DNA from: Moesziomyces globuligerus
Taxonomy: Eukaryota; Basidiomycota; Ustilaginomycetes; Ustilaginales; Ustilaginaceae
Length of the DNA: 64,000 bases
Reading direction: 5' to 3'
NCBI GenBank assembly: GCA_030849465.1
Contig: JARVLF010000015.1
Location: 620,001-684,000 of the forward strand
The position numbers and the translations under genes are program-made. The notes under the pieces were generated by a model. That model ran no database searches. It saw nothing but the letters and a program-made list of their open reading frames with translations, and had not been told where the DNA came from. Positions 1 to 11,331 of the stretch are shown one piece after another (position 1 is the first letter of the stretch; each line of letters opens with the position of its first letter).

Positions 1-3000
1 CTCCAAAGCGTAAGCGAGCTTCGCCGTACCACCATGACGATACGCCCCGTGCTATCGAGCGAACAGCCGAGCTTGATTGCGAGTTGAGGGGGCGCACAGA
101 GGTGAAGGATTCAGGGGCGAGCTCGGCGGTTCGGCAATCTAGATTCGTTCTCCGCTGTACCAGTGGGGGGAAGGGGGGCATAGACCGGGTCGGGAGCGAG
201 CAAACCCCGCCCATTTGGAGCGAGGCTGCGTTCCTGAAGCCAAACGAAGTCGATTCCGAGCCAACCGATCGTGCAGCCAGGACAACGTGGGGGGGTCTAA
301 CATGGGAATTCTCACCGCGCCCAAACGCTAACGCAAGCTTACATTGTGCCAACGCAGTCTGTAAATCGACGTCACCCGTCGTTGCTCAGAGTGGGGGGAA
401 GAGAAACGACCAGCGGTAAGGAGCCTCCGAACTCCCGGACAACAAGCTCCGAGATTGCGATCCGAGATTCCCGCGCGCGCGCCTGGATGAATCGTGTGCA
501 GATGCAGGGTACCTATCGCTGTGACCAAGAACTCATGCATCGATTGCACTGGGAGCATACGAGTCACACCAAGACCGTGAGCTTTGCCGCGGCAGAAATC
601 AGTGTCACAGTCGGGGTTTGAGACAGCAGACCCAGCAAGCCGAAGTCCAGATGGCGGTGCCGAACTGTGCTGCATTGTCGGATGCAGCCGACGGGGGGTG
701 GAAGCCAGACACGGTGGACGTGCGCCGAGCCGATACTGACGATCCTCGGCTGGCTGCCGACTGCCAAGGCATGGTTCGGGACTAGCACGTTGCTGCTATC
801 GACACCATCTTGAATGGCTACGGTGGGTGGGGCATTGGAAGCGAGGTGCTTGTGTTTGGCGCACCAGGTGCAGCCGAGATCCGAAATCGGAGGCAATCGT
901 GCAGCTCGCTGCCGCAAGCAGAGGTAGCGAAGCCGCTGCACATCGACGCGACGATACGCTCAGACATGAGGTTGCGCGAGAGCGGCTCGTCGTGACTCTC
1001 GACCTGCGCAGGTTCCCCACGATCGCGAGCGAGAGTCTAAAGTGACTTAAGGAAGTTGGGCACAGCGCGGCGTGGGGCTATGACGCAAATCGCTGCAGGG
1101 CGTGCAGCTCAACGCTCGCGTGCCGCGTGGCTCTGCTCCTGCAGCTCTCCGCAGCTCGGAAATCGGAGCAAGCACGGCACCTCCGCCAGCTGAGTTGCAG
1201 CTCATACAGAGCGAATCGACTGCACTCGACATCCGCAGCGAAAGGCAGGGCCGACTGTTTGGGTGAACACCTCGCTTCCGTCGCTGTCTTGATCGATTCG
1301 AAAGCCGGATCGTACCATGTTGGCTTTGGAGACGAGAGAAGCACCCAGTGGGACAGGCATGAACATGTTTGTTTCATGCGCTGCCTTGCAAGGCGGACGC
1401 CTCGTTTGGAAGGCAGCAGAGAGGAAGCCTTAGCGTGCAAAGCTGGCTGGGAAGGAGACGGTCAGACCGGCCAATCGCAGGCGACTTGTTGGCAAGAGAA
1501 GAGGAGGTCCGAGCTCGGATCGGCTCGCGCAATGTCTCAGTGAGTTTGCAGCCAGGCACACGAGGCTGGGGGGGAAAAAGTGGGGATGCGCACCTGACGT
1601 ACCAAGCAACGCCCGCTCTGGCTCCCACGGGAGGGAATTTCGCTTCCGGCTGAAGCGCGGTTGCCGCCATGCCACGCCGCGACCGCGCACAACTCTTGAC
1701 CCCACCTCCACTTCCGGCGTGCGCAGGCCATGTCGCTTGTCAGTCGGCCATCGTGTGAGTGTCCTGCGCTAAGCTGCTCAACGGATCGGATCGAGCTTGG
1801 AATCGAGCTCTCGTCTGGCCGCCGTACCGTGGGACCTGCAGTGGGCTCAAAGTGGCTCGATCGAGCAGCGCAGACGTGCCGCCGCAAAATGGGGCGCAGT
1901 CCATGCAGTGCGCAGGGCGTGACAGCTGCAGTGTCAGCGGGGTGCAGCTGATGCGTCCCTGTGCACATGCGCTGCCTCTTGACAATCCACTGTATCGCGT
2001 GCGGCTGTCGAGACTCGGCCAGTGCGGATCGACACACCCTCCCTCCGGCCCTCTCGATGCTCGGACCACCGCTCCGCATTCGCTCAGCCTTTTTGCGCCT
2101 GGACGTCTGTCGAGCGCATTCTTTGAACGTCGGTGGGCTGGCTCGGTCGGGCCTTCCGAAGTGCTTACTACGCAGGTACGAGGCACAATGTCACAGGGAG
2201 AGGGTGTGAGGATTCAGCCACGGCAGCGAGTGATGCTTGGGTCGCGTGGGGGAGAGCGAGCAGGGTGAAGTTCGGGTGCGGACCGAAACGCCCGCATGCG
2301 CATGAGATAGAGGCATTTCCGCATTGCCATGGTCGGGTCGATTGCGCTTTGTGCACTCTTGCAACAGCTTCCTCCTCTCTCCCTCTCTCCCTCCCTCCCT
2401 TCATGGCTAAGAGGAGCCTGGTGCGTCTCCGCTTGAGCTTGCCTCCCGTCATCCAGCTCGTCTCGACAAAGGCGTTCCTGTCCGTGGCCCGCTTGCGCAA
2501 GCCGTGCACCCCTCTTGCACCACATCTCTCACCACCCTCCCCTCCCCTCCCCTTTCTTGCCTAGCCACGTCGCCTGGAGCCGCGCTTCGGTTGCTCGGAT
2601 TCCACCCGACTCGGTCCACGAGCGCAGTCTCAAGCACGGGACCTGCATCACGCCCATACAGCGTGCATAGCCAGATCACCAACGCCCACGCCTTTGCCCC
2701 AACCGGCTCCCTCCTCGTCGTTGTCTCGGCGTTTGCTCTGCCGGCCACCTGCCCCCAAGCCAACGTCAAAAGAGCTGAGCCGCTAGCTCAGCCTCGGCTT
2801 GACTGCGACACCTGACGTCGAAGGCTCCCTATCGTCGTCACTGCAACCGCAAGCAACAGCGAAACAACCTCCGAGGCAGGGCCGGGCGTGGATTCAGCGC
2901 TCAGACTATCCGCTTCCTCTGCATCCGCTGGTCGTGCAGAAGAGCTGCCTCATTTCGGGTTGCGTGCTGCTCAGCTCCCGACTGCATCCTGTTTCCGCAA

Positions 3001-4181
3001 AGCGCTCCGCGTCCCCGACGTCCGCTGCGCCTCCTTGCCCTGCCGCAGCCCTGGCCTCATCTGGTCGCGGCCCTTAAAGCGCTCCCTCTTTTCGGCGACC
3101 CGGTCCACAGCATTCCCAATTCCCGCTTCAACCAGCTCCTTGGCATCGTCGGCAAGCGCACCTCCATCAGCGCCACACCTCGACAAGCGCGCTCGACAGC
3201 TCGGGTCGCGTGGCGAGCGCTTCCACCCCTCGTACAGAAGCTAAGCTCTGGACTCCGAACGGGCTGTGATTCTCTCAAGACATTCCACGCCACCGCGCCT
3301 CCAGCTGCATCTCCGTCGGGCTCCTTGATCCGTGCCCACCCTCTGAGCCTCTTAAGGCCCTTTCGGGCGACAGTACTCCCTTCTTTCCCCCCCCCCCCCC
3401 CCCCCCCCAACGCGTCTAGGCCTGGCTCTGCCTCCCGTCGTCGCAATCACATCGCCGCCACAGCCGTGCCCCCACGTCTGCCCGCGCCCACGCATACAGC
3501 CCCCCTTCGGTGCTGCTCGGAGCTTCCAGCCTCGAAGCCAGAAATCGATCGTGGGCGGAGATCGACATCGCATACACTCGTTCGACTCGGGCTCCAAGTC
3601 GAGCTTGTCCCACGTCAGGGCTGCCGCTCGACCCGCCGCCTGTTGCACCGCTGGTACATCCATCGCTGCAAGCTCGGCGCCCCACGCGCTTTCGTTGAGC
3701 CGGCAACTGCCCTGGGTCGCCGAACCGGCATCGTTGACATACGCTAAGCTCAACCGCCCCAGTTCGCCACTTGCGCTTCTCGGGTCTTGGCCATAACCCT
3801 ATCGGGCCGCTACCTGCGACCTCCGGTCCCACCGCATCTGTCCCACCGCCGTCGTCCCGCTCCGCCGCCGCTGGATGAACAAGCGGCTCGCTGAGCCGAA
3901 CAAGACGTCACCGAAGCGCATACCTTCCCGCCGCTGGGCGTTACGTGGCGGTCCTTTGTGTACATCGCTGCTCATCGGCGCCTCGTACTCCAGCAGAACT
4001 TGCCGCTTCAAGCAAGCCAAAGTCTCGCGCCACCCTTCTACCTCAAAGGTTATAAGCTCCCACGTCTAGCCCACATCGTTTGCTCCGTCTCGCTCACGGC
4101 TACTCTGATTTCAGGCGCCGCCTAGCACTATCCTCCTCGACACCACTTCACCTTCGTCTCAGCCCCATCGCCAACACCACC
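1..4181. other. Gene-poor 5' region
   Basis: No reading frame here looks like a real protein: all are short, overlap on both strands and lack recognisable motifs. The right part is pyrimidine-rich, for example 2378-2402 and 2530-2560, and probably includes the promoter and leader of the gene starting at 4182. A run of 22 C lies at 3387-3408. I saw no tRNA, transposon or repeat family. A non-coding RNA or a multi-exon gene with very short exons cannot be excluded. Confidence 0.5.
3387..3408. repeat. 22-base poly-C run
   Basis: Uninterrupted run of 22 C residues, about 770 bases upstream of the first gene. It is a mononucleotide microsatellite whose true length may be mis-sequenced. Confidence 0.95.
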
Positions 4182-5324
4182 ATGGTCGCCATATTTGCAC
4201 CCAAGTCGCTCGGCCTTCGCCGCGGCTCGGCACACGGCAGCGCACATGATCTTTCGGACTCGAGCTCATCTTCGCGCAAGCAGAGCATCTCTTCCGGCCG
4301 ACGCGAGTCGCTGACCAGCTCGCCGATGGACGACTGGAGCGACGGCTTCACGGGCATCGTCGATCTCGACCGTCAGATGCGCCAGCTCGCCATCGCCGAA
4401 CAAGGGCTCACCAACCTGGCCGGCCCCTCGGATCTCGACGTCTATGAGCCCTACTTGCCTTCTGCGTCGTGGGCGGAACAGGCACAGGGGCGACGCAAGA
4501 GCTCCTCGGATGCACGCGTGGCAAGCGGCTCGCAATCATCGACCTCGGCGAGGAGCATCCCTCCTTCGCCGCTCTCGCTTGCTCCTACGACGTCCAGCGG
4601 CTCGACGGCCGGGACGTCGCGCTTCTCAAACGACTCGCGCACGCACTCTTCGCTGCTCGCCAAGCGCCACTCGTCCAGTGCGCTGCTCGACTCGTTCGAC
4701 GGCGCCAACAGTCCACTCCGCCTCGCGCCACTGCCTGCGTCGCCATCCGCGTTCGGAAATTACCGCCTCACCGACACGGCGCCCAGGCGCAGCTCGGGTG
4801 TGTTCGTCTCGCCCTCGTGGTCGAGCCTGGACGAGCAGGATCCGCTGACGCCGCTGGCGATCGCGACCCGCGACCTCGAGCCAGTCACGCCCGGCACGGC
4901 GGCAGCAGCGACATGGACGGACCCCACCGCGCCAGGTTACTTCCCCGCCGGGCTGGCGTCGGCCCGTGGCAAGAAGGCCCGCTCGCTCCGCAAGAAGGCA
5001 GCGCGCGCGCCGCTGCCGCGCCTCGTGTCGGGCGAGGTCGTCTCGTCGCCGACGGCCGAGTTGGAGGGCGAGTTCGACGGCGCAGCCGACGGCCTTGCTG
5101 GGCTCGGATTCGTCGTGCCCGCCGACGACATGCCTGCCGCGGCGGACGCGCAGGCAAAGGCGAGCCACACGATCCGGAGGTCGGCGCAGTCGCTCGCACT
5201 CAGCCTCCGCTTCAAGATGCTCCGCGCCAAGCGCAAGGTGCGCCGCACCAGCCAGGAGGCGGCTGACCTCTTCACCGCTCAGTCGTCCCAGCGCAGCTCG
5301 CTCGACAACGTCGTTTCCATTTGA
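4182..5324 (+). CDS. Ser-rich basic-tailed orphan protein
   Basis: Not recognised. The 380-residue product starts at the ATG in the strong context CCACCATGG; the frame stays open 34 codons upstream, but that part looks like leader. The protein is rich in Ser, Ala and Arg and probably mostly disordered. It begins MVAIFAPKSLGLRR and has repeated S-S-S tracts and RRKSS/RRSS motifs that could be kinase sites. Two basic segments stand out: KKARSLRKKAARAP near residue 270 and MLRAKRKVRRTS near residue 347. No catalytic motif, signal peptide or membrane segment is visible. It is single-exon and convergent with the monooxygenase gene, 209 bases away. Codon bias matches the neighbouring genes, which supports it being real. 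A nuclear or regulatory role would be a guess. Confidence 0.75.
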   Translation: MVAIFAPKSLGLRRGSAHGSAHDLSDSSSSSRKQSISSGRRESLTSSPMDDWSDGFTGIVDLDRQMRQLAIAEQGLTNLAGPSDLDVYEPYLPSASWAEQAQGRRKSSSDARVASGSQSSTSARSIPPSPLSLAPTTSSGSTAGTSRFSNDSRTHSSLLAKRHSSSALLDSFDGANSPLRLAPLPASPSAFGNYRLTDTAPRRSSGVFVSPSWSSLDEQDPLTPLAIATRDLEPVTPGTAAAATWTDPTAPGYFPAGLASARGKKARSLRKKAARAPLPRLVSGEVVSSPTAELEGEFDGAADGLAGLGFVVPADDMPAAADAQAKASHTIRRSAQSLALSLRFKMLRAKRKVRRTSQEAADLFTAQSSQRSSLDNVVSI

Positions 5325-5533
5325 TTCCTCCTCCTCCGGCATCGCCGGCTTCTCATTCCCGCTAGGCCGCCATGGCTTCATACCCTGTATCAGTATCCAC
5401 GCGTGTCATATTAGCCCCACTGGGCGAAGAATTGTTCATTTTTCCGCCGCACAGACGTCGTGTGCGGTGGCGTGGTCTTGGAGTCTGAGCTGCGTTCTTT
5501 GCAGAAGAGACAGGGAGGAGGGGTGGTGGGGGT

Positions 5534-7210
5534 CTAGTAGCCGAGGAGGAGGCGGCGGAGGCGTTTGGTGTCCTGTCTGCGCTGGTTGCGGAAGGCGGGC
5601 ATGGAGTGCCAGCCTTCATCGCGGGCGGGCACGGGACGAAGAGGCGTGTCGGCCTGCGATTGGGACTCTTGCGGGACGTGAGTTTCTTCGTCCTTGCCGT
5701 GGGGGGTGAGGTGCGGAGGGAGGAGGGCGAGGAGGGCGTTTTGGTAGGCTGTATCGGAGGGGTAGCCCAGGTTGGCGGTGGTCCTTGGCTCTGCTGCCAC
5801 ATGCTGTTGGGAAGGGGGAGAGGAGGACCATTTTTGCGGATCTGTCGAGGGCAACCTTGGGTCTAGGGGTGGTAGAGCCGAGTTGGGATGGGGCGGTAGG
5901 AGGCCTGACCATGCTGCGGCTACGATGCGCGACTGGACGTGGGTGAGGGGCATGGGTACGATGCGAACGGGAGCGCCGAGAACGCAGATCGAAGCATCCG
6001 GTGCATAGAAGAGGCTCCAGTCATCGAGATTCGTCAGGCACGAACCAGTCCGATTCGGTGGCACGTACACACCTCTGCCCGTATCCACTTCTGCGACTTT
6101 GGAGGTGGGAGGGATGAGCGGATGCGTATCGAAGGGGGCCGAATCGTGGTCGAGGTAGGGGAAATCGTACGCGTATCCCGTCGCAAAGATGATGGCATCC
6201 ACACCATCGACTTCGGACGCATCTTGGAAGATGATCTTTCCGCCGCGGTCGGATGGGGTGATTTCGCGAATGCGCGGAACGACATTGATCCTTTTGGCCC
6301 AAGCAGGAGCATCGGGGCTTCTCGGATCGTAGTCGAGCGGAGGTGGATCGTCGTAGCTTTCGTAGGAGTGCAACACCTTGACTGGCGGGTGGGAGTTGCA
6401 GAGGTGGATGTAGTCTTTGGTGGCGGATTCGCCTTCGGGAAGAGTACGGAGGATGTGGCCTACGAGTTCGCGCGCAATGTCCGAACCGGACGACGAATTG
6501 CCCACCACCACCACCGTCTTTCCTGCGAACGGGATCGGGGATCGCCACCATGCCGAATGTCGCACCGTGCCGGTGAAGTTCCAGAGCCCACGTACAAACG
6601 GGATCGTCGGAGTATTGCATCTTCCACTCGCCAGCACCACGTGATCGTATACCTCGCTGTGTTCGTGTCCTGACTCGAGATCGATGGAAGTGACGCTCCA
6701 TTGACTGCCTTGTCCGATCCTAGCCTCTGGTTGGGGGTGGTGGGAGATTCGTCGCACTGCTTTGACCGCGGTGGAGAGTCGGATGTCGATGGCGGGATCG
6801 AGCGTGGCTGCAAAGTCGACGATATACTGCTCCACCGTTGCGCGGTCTGGAAAGAGCGGGGTTTCCGGATCGAAGGGATGCGAGCGATAGCTCATGATAT
6901 CGCACGGCAGGTTGGTTCGCAATCCATCGTACATCGGTCCAGGCACGCGAAACTTGGCGTCGTCATCACCGTCCTTGCCATGCGCCCAGAGTGCATGCGC
7001 TCGACCGGTGGCGTCGAATCGAAGCACACACTCTCCTGGATCCGCATCGTACGTCCATACACCGCCGAACGCCGCGCGTCGATCGAACAGCGTAACCCGG
7101 AACGGAGGCGTGCAGACCTGTCGAGGGATGGCCACCAGTTGATCAGCCATCGAAAGCCCAGCCGGCCCAGCTCCGATCACAGCAACCCGCCGAGATGCCA
7201 TGCTGAACAT
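5534..7210 (-). CDS. Flavin-containing monooxygenase (FMO)
   Basis: Class B flavoprotein monooxygenase of 558 residues, in the usual FMO size range. The FAD-binding Rossmann motif GAGPAGLS sits near residues 12-19, followed by FGGVW. The FMO signature region FTGTVRHSAWW is near residues 211-221, the NADPH-binding GNSSSGSDIA near 237-246, and the late FATGY motif near 342-346. The family uses NADPH and O2 to oxygenate nucleophilic N or S atoms of small substrates; the substrate here cannot be told. There is no signal peptide. The C-terminal 110 residues are Pro/Ser-rich and low complexity. A second ATG lies three codons in (MASRR). The gene is intronless, convergent with the orphan gene, and 405 bases downstream of the deformylase gene on the same strand. 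Confidence 0.92.
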   Translation of the reverse strand: MFSMASRRVAVIGAGPAGLSMADQLVAIPRQVCTPPFRVTLFDRRAAFGGVWTYDADPGECVLRFDATGRAHALWAHGKDGDDDAKFRVPGPMYDGLRTNLPCDIMSYRSHPFDPETPLFPDRATVEQYIVDFAATLDPAIDIRLSTAVKAVRRISHHPQPEARIGQGSQWSVTSIDLESGHEHSEVYDHVVLASGRCNTPTIPFVRGLWNFTGTVRHSAWWRSPIPFAGKTVVVVGNSSSGSDIARELVGHILRTLPEGESATKDYIHLCNSHPPVKVLHSYESYDDPPPLDYDPRSPDAPAWAKRINVVPRIREITPSDRGGKIIFQDASEVDGVDAIIFATGYAYDFPYLDHDSAPFDTHPLIPPTSKVAEVDTGRGVYVPPNRTGSCLTNLDDWSLFYAPDASICVLGAPVRIVPMPLTHVQSRIVAAAWSGLLPPHPNSALPPLDPRLPSTDPQKWSSSPPSQQHVAAEPRTTANLGYPSDTAYQNALLALLPPHLTPHGKDEETHVPQESQSQADTPLRPVPARDEGWHSMPAFRNQRRQDTKRLRRLLLGY

Positions 7211-7615
7211 ATACCCTCCTCAACACAATCGCCTCGGCGTCCGAAAGTCGATGTGTAATGGCTGCCCAACACCGACCGAGAGCATGGAATGGGGGACTGA
7301 AAAGCGCAAGCGAAACACGATCTCCCTCCGAACGTCAAATCACGTCAGACGGCTACAAGCCCGTGCTCAAGGTGGAGGTCGGCCCTTGGCTGCCGAATAT
7401 CGCCGCGCTGGAATACGCGCTTCAAAACCAGCCACAGCCTCCCCCACCTTTCCTTTCGACGTGCGTCCCCACCTCAACTCGATCTCGTGTCATCTCCCAG
7501 CGTCACAACCCACCCACGCACACATCACACGCCGAACAATACGCTCCATGCGAGACGAGATGATTCAAACAACTAGCAACGACACAGCCAGCTGAGATCC
7601 TCCTAGCGCATGCGC
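7211..7615. other. Spacer between FMO and deformylase genes
   Basis: This 405-base stretch holds the promoter of the FMO gene and the 3' end of the deformylase transcript, both on the minus strand. I see no further gene or repeat. Confidence 0.6.
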
Positions 7616-8809
7616 TCAGTTGAAGACGACGGTCTTTGCGCCGTTGAGCAGGACCCTCCTCTCGGCAGTCCACTTGACGGCCCTGGCGAGCACGCGCGCC
7701 TCGACGTCGGCACCGGCCTGGACGAGATCGGCGGGCGTCATGGCATGGTCGACGCGCTCTACGGCCTGTTCGATGATGGGGCCCTCGTCGAGGTCTGCGG
7801 TGACGAAATGCGCGGTGGCGCCGATGAGCTTGACGCCACGCTCGAATGCCTGGTGGTAGGGTTTGGCGCCCTTGAAGCTGGGGAGGAAGCTGTGGTGGAT
7901 GTTGATGATCCTGCCGCTAAAGAGGGAGCAGAGCTGGGGGCTGAGGATCTGCATGTAGCGCGCGAGCACAATCATGTCAATGTCGTACTGCTTTGCGAGC
8001 TTGACCATCTCGGCCTCCTGCCACTCCTTTGTCTTTCCCTCTGCGGCGTTGATGGGGAGGTGGTAGAAGGGGATGCCGTTGGCGCGGGCCAGGGGTTCGT
8101 AGTCGGCGTGGTTCGAGATGATGAGCGGCACGGTGATGGGGAGCGTGTTGTTGGACAGGCGGAAGAGGAGGTCGTTGAGGCAGTGGCCGATCTTGGAGAC
8201 CATGATGAGCGTGCGCGGCTTCTCCTCGGCGCCAAAGATCTTGACCGAGACCTCGGCGGCGGTGGCGAACTCCTCCTCGAACTCGGCCTTGACCTTGGCG
8301 AGGAACGCCTGGCGGTTCTGCGCATAGTCGGCCGCCTTGGGGTCCGGATGCGAGCCGTTGTCCGGTTCGGGTTCCGAGGCGTGGACGCGCATGAAGAAGG
8401 TGCCCGTCGTCGGATCGCCAAACTGCGCCGAGTCCATGATGTTCATGTTCCGCCGCGCGAGGAAGCCCGAGATGCGATGCACGATACCGGGTCCATCGGG
8501 TCCCGAGAGCGTGAGGATGATCGACGGAGGAGGCAGCGCCGACGCCGGCTGCTTGGGTCGGATCTTGGAAGGCAGGATCGAGTGGGAGCCGGTGGCAGCG
8601 CTAGCAGCGCTGGCGGCCGCCGTCTGCTGGGGCGTCGTCATGGTTTCGAGATCAGCGAGCGAGCGCAGTCCGCGAGTGGAGACCGAGAGTGGCAAGACCA
8701 ACGGGTGGCGTGCGAGACGGAATGCTTGCGAGGTGGCAGAGGCAAAGAGCGTGGTTCTGGAGGATGCGAGTGCAGATGAAGCGAGCTTCGATCCGACGAG
8801 GTTGAACAT
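7616..8809 (-). CDS. Formyltetrahydrofolate deformylase, mitochondrial
   Basis: PurU-type enzyme of 397 residues that hydrolyses 10-formyl-THF to formate and THF. The first roughly 50 residues are rich in Ser, Ala and Arg with almost no acidic residues (MFNLVGSKLASS...), as in a mitochondrial presequence; a second Met at residue 57 could give a form without it. An ACT-like domain follows (LTLSGPDGPGIVHRISGFLA, near 90-110), then a formyltransferase fold. The catalytic Asn and His lie in NIHHSFLPSF (about 302-311) and the Asp in DLDEGPI (about 338-344), matching bacterial PurU. The enzyme supplies formate and balances one-carbon pools. It is intronless and divergent from GTR1 across about 1.1 kb. 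Several ascomycete yeasts lack this enzyme; its presence fits a filamentous or basidiomycete genome. Confidence 0.95.
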   Translation of the reverse strand: MFNLVGSKLASSALASSRTTLFASATSQAFRLARHPLVLPLSVSTRGLRSLADLETMTTPQQTAAASAASAATGSHSILPSKIRPKQPASALPPPSIILTLSGPDGPGIVHRISGFLARRNMNIMDSAQFGDPTTGTFFMRVHASEPEPDNGSHPDPKAADYAQNRQAFLAKVKAEFEEEFATAAEVSVKIFGAEEKPRTLIMVSKIGHCLNDLLFRLSNNTLPITVPLIISNHADYEPLARANGIPFYHLPINAAEGKTKEWQEAEMVKLAKQYDIDMIVLARYMQILSPQLCSLFSGRIINIHHSFLPSFKGAKPYHQAFERGVKLIGATAHFVTADLDEGPIIEQAVERVDHAMTPADLVQAGADVEARVLARAVKWTAERRVLLNGAKTVVFN

Positions 8810-9897
8810 CGACTGCGGACTCGGAACAGCCTGCGGTGATCAGAGCGATGGAGCTTTTCGAGCTGAAAAGACGGAGGTATCGGAGCGATTCCTGTTCAGA
8901 GGAGGCGTCGACAGACGTTTGGGAGCCAAGAGAGTGGTGGGCGTTGGGGAGGGGATGATGGAAAAGAGGTCGGCTGCTCCGAAAGAGGCATTGTGGGTCC
9001 ATTCACAGATTTCGCTTGGCTAAAAATCGGTCGGGGCATTTCTTCCTTCCTTGCCGTTCGACATTTTGCCGCGGGCAGAGAGAGCAACCGGTGCGCATGC
9101 AGTCGGCATCTCGCCGACAGTCACTGACGCGCGCTGGACCTGAGATTAGATTGATCATTGGATCTGATCATGCAGGATTGCAACGGCCTGATCGCCCCGA
9201 GCCAACCAGCTGCTGCGCCTCGTTGCTGCCGAGTCACAACCGCCCAAGCCATCGCTCTGCCAAGCGGCACTGCCATGCGGCTCTGCCAAGCGGGTGCGTC
9301 CGGTTCCCACACGCCACTCTTGCGCTAGCATGGCCGCCTCTCCAATCGGAACCACCGATGGCTTCCAGGCGCTTCGAGCTTTGAGCTTTGGAGCGGTCGA
9401 AAGTTGACGGTGGGAAATCGGCGTGACCCGCGAGGGAGGAAGAAGCAGGCAGGCGCGTCCCGTGCTGCCCGCGTCCCCGACCTCCCCGTGGCTTTCTGCT
9501 GGCCACTCGCTCTCCCAATCAAATAGCCTGGGTCGGCGACTCTGTCCGTTCCAGCCTCGCGTGCGTGTGCCTGGCTTGCCTTGAATGGGCTTGGACCGGG
9601 CGATGCAACGAGGCTTCTCCATCCGCAGCGTGTGAGAAGGACAGAGCGAGCCGCGAGCCAGAAGCTCGTCCGCTGTGTCACGCTGAGTAATTTCAACACA
9701 TGCACAAGGGTCTGTCGATAGCGCGCCTTAACAGGTAATTTTTCTCCACATCCGCCGCCCGACGCACCCATGTCGAGCACGGCCCAACGCTCCTTGCGCC
9801 ACCATCGCAACGCCGACGCTCTCGCCGTCTTGCTCAGCGCGACCAACAACAGCATATCTACACTCGAGTCGTCCGCCGGCTCACACGTGTGCTCACC
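8810..9897. other. Divergent promoter region, deformylase/GTR1
   Basis: This 1.09-kb spacer separates two genes transcribed away from each other and must carry both promoters. Small open frames are present on both strands but none has a motif or convincing codon use. No repeat was noticed. Confidence 0.55.
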
Positions 9898-11189
9898 ATG
9901 AAGCGCAAGGTAAGCCGTCCCTCCCTCGCTACCTAAACCGTCGGCCACGTCGCAGGTTCTGACAGATCTCCGTCTCCACTGGACCATGATGTGGCTCGCA
10001 GGTGCTGCTGATGGGCCAGTCTGGCTGCGGCAAGACGAGCATGCGCTCTCTCATCTTCTCGTCCTACCGTGCGGCGGATACGCGCCGGCTCGGATCGACG
10101 CTGGATGTGGAGCACTCGCACGTGCGCTTCCTCGGCAACCTCGTGCTCAACCTGTGGGACTGCGGAGGGCAGCAGTCGTACATGGACTCGTATCTGGACA
10201 AGCAGCGTTCGCAGGTGTTCTCGAGCGTCGGCGTTCTGATCTACGTCTTTGACCTGGTCGGAGCCGAGGGCGGTGAGGAGGGGCACGAGGAGTGGGAGCG
10301 CGATCTGCGCTACTACAAGGACTGCATCTCGGCGCTCTACCAGTACTCGCCCGATGCGCAGGTGTTCTGCCTGCTGCACAAGATGGACCTCGTCGACAAG
10401 AGTAGGCGTGCCGGTGTCTATTCGAGTCGAGTCAAGGAGCTGCGGCGTAAGAGTCGCGAGGTAGCGCACGCAGCGGGCAGTGCAAAGGCGGAAGGCTTTC
10501 GCGTCCACTGTTTCGCCACGAGCATCTGGGACGAGAGCCTCTACCGTGCGTGGAGTCGGATTGTCCAGACGCAGATCCCGGCTCTCAGCGTGCTCGAAAG
10601 TCATCTGCAGCAGTTGGCCGATACGTGCTCGGCGTCCGAAGTGGTGGTCTTTGAACGCACCACGTTCCTCGTCATTGCCAAAACCGCCTCCAGCTCCGCT
10701 GCTCCGCTATCATCGTCGTTTGACAGGGCGTCGATCCAGCCGGGTACAGGCGGACGCTTCGTCTACGACGAGGACGAAGAGGGTCTGGAAGGGTTCCGCG
10801 ATACACAGGGACGGGTAGCATCCACACCGCTCGGATCGGGTTTCATCACCTCGTCCACCCATCCCAACGCGCTCGACTCATCGCCATTCGGCCAAGCGCC
10901 AAAGCCAGCGGCGGGACTGGATCCGGAACGCTTCGAAAAGGTCTCTGAACTCATCAAGAATTTCAAGCTCTCGTGCCAGAAGCTGCCGGCCAAGTCGAGC
11001 CAGTGCGAGTTCCAGGCGGTGGAATTACGCGCTCCCCACTTCACCGCCTACATCGACAGCTTAACCTCCAACACGTACATCATGCTCCTCGTCCGCGACC
11101 CCGCCATCCAGATGGCCAGCATCAAGCTCAACGTCCAGCTCGCCCGCGACCACTTTGAACGCCTCCAGGCCATCAACCTCCGCTCCTAA
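9898..11189 (+). CDS. GTR1: Rag-family GTPase Gtr1 (RagA/B)
   Basis: GTPase subunit of the Gtr1-Gtr2 (Rag) heterodimer that signals amino-acid sufficiency to TORC1 at the vacuole. Exon 1 is only 12 nt (9898-9909, M-K-R-K). The intron is 9910-10001 (GTAAGC...CAG) and exon 2 is 10002-11189, giving 399 residues. The junction gives MKRKVLLMGQSGCGKTSMR, matching the family start. The P-loop is GQSGCGKT (residues 9-16), switch II lies in NLWDCGGQ, and HKMDLV replaces the usual NKXD, as is typical of Rag proteins. The C-terminal roadblock-like half is present, with a Ser-rich insertion near residues 228-310 that is longer than in yeast. The nearer AG at 9954 would throw the frame, so 10001 is chosen. 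The gene is convergent with UPF3, 142 bases away. Confidence 0.95.
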
Positions 11190-11331
11190 TCCCTTGCCCC
11201 TTGTCTCGGCTGTACCGCACCTGCACGCACATACCCATCCCCCTTCTGCAGCTTTCTCGATCTCGGTCCAGTGTCGAATCTCCTGTGGCGCACATGTTAG
11301 AAAGTGGATCCATTGGGATCAATGTGCGAGC

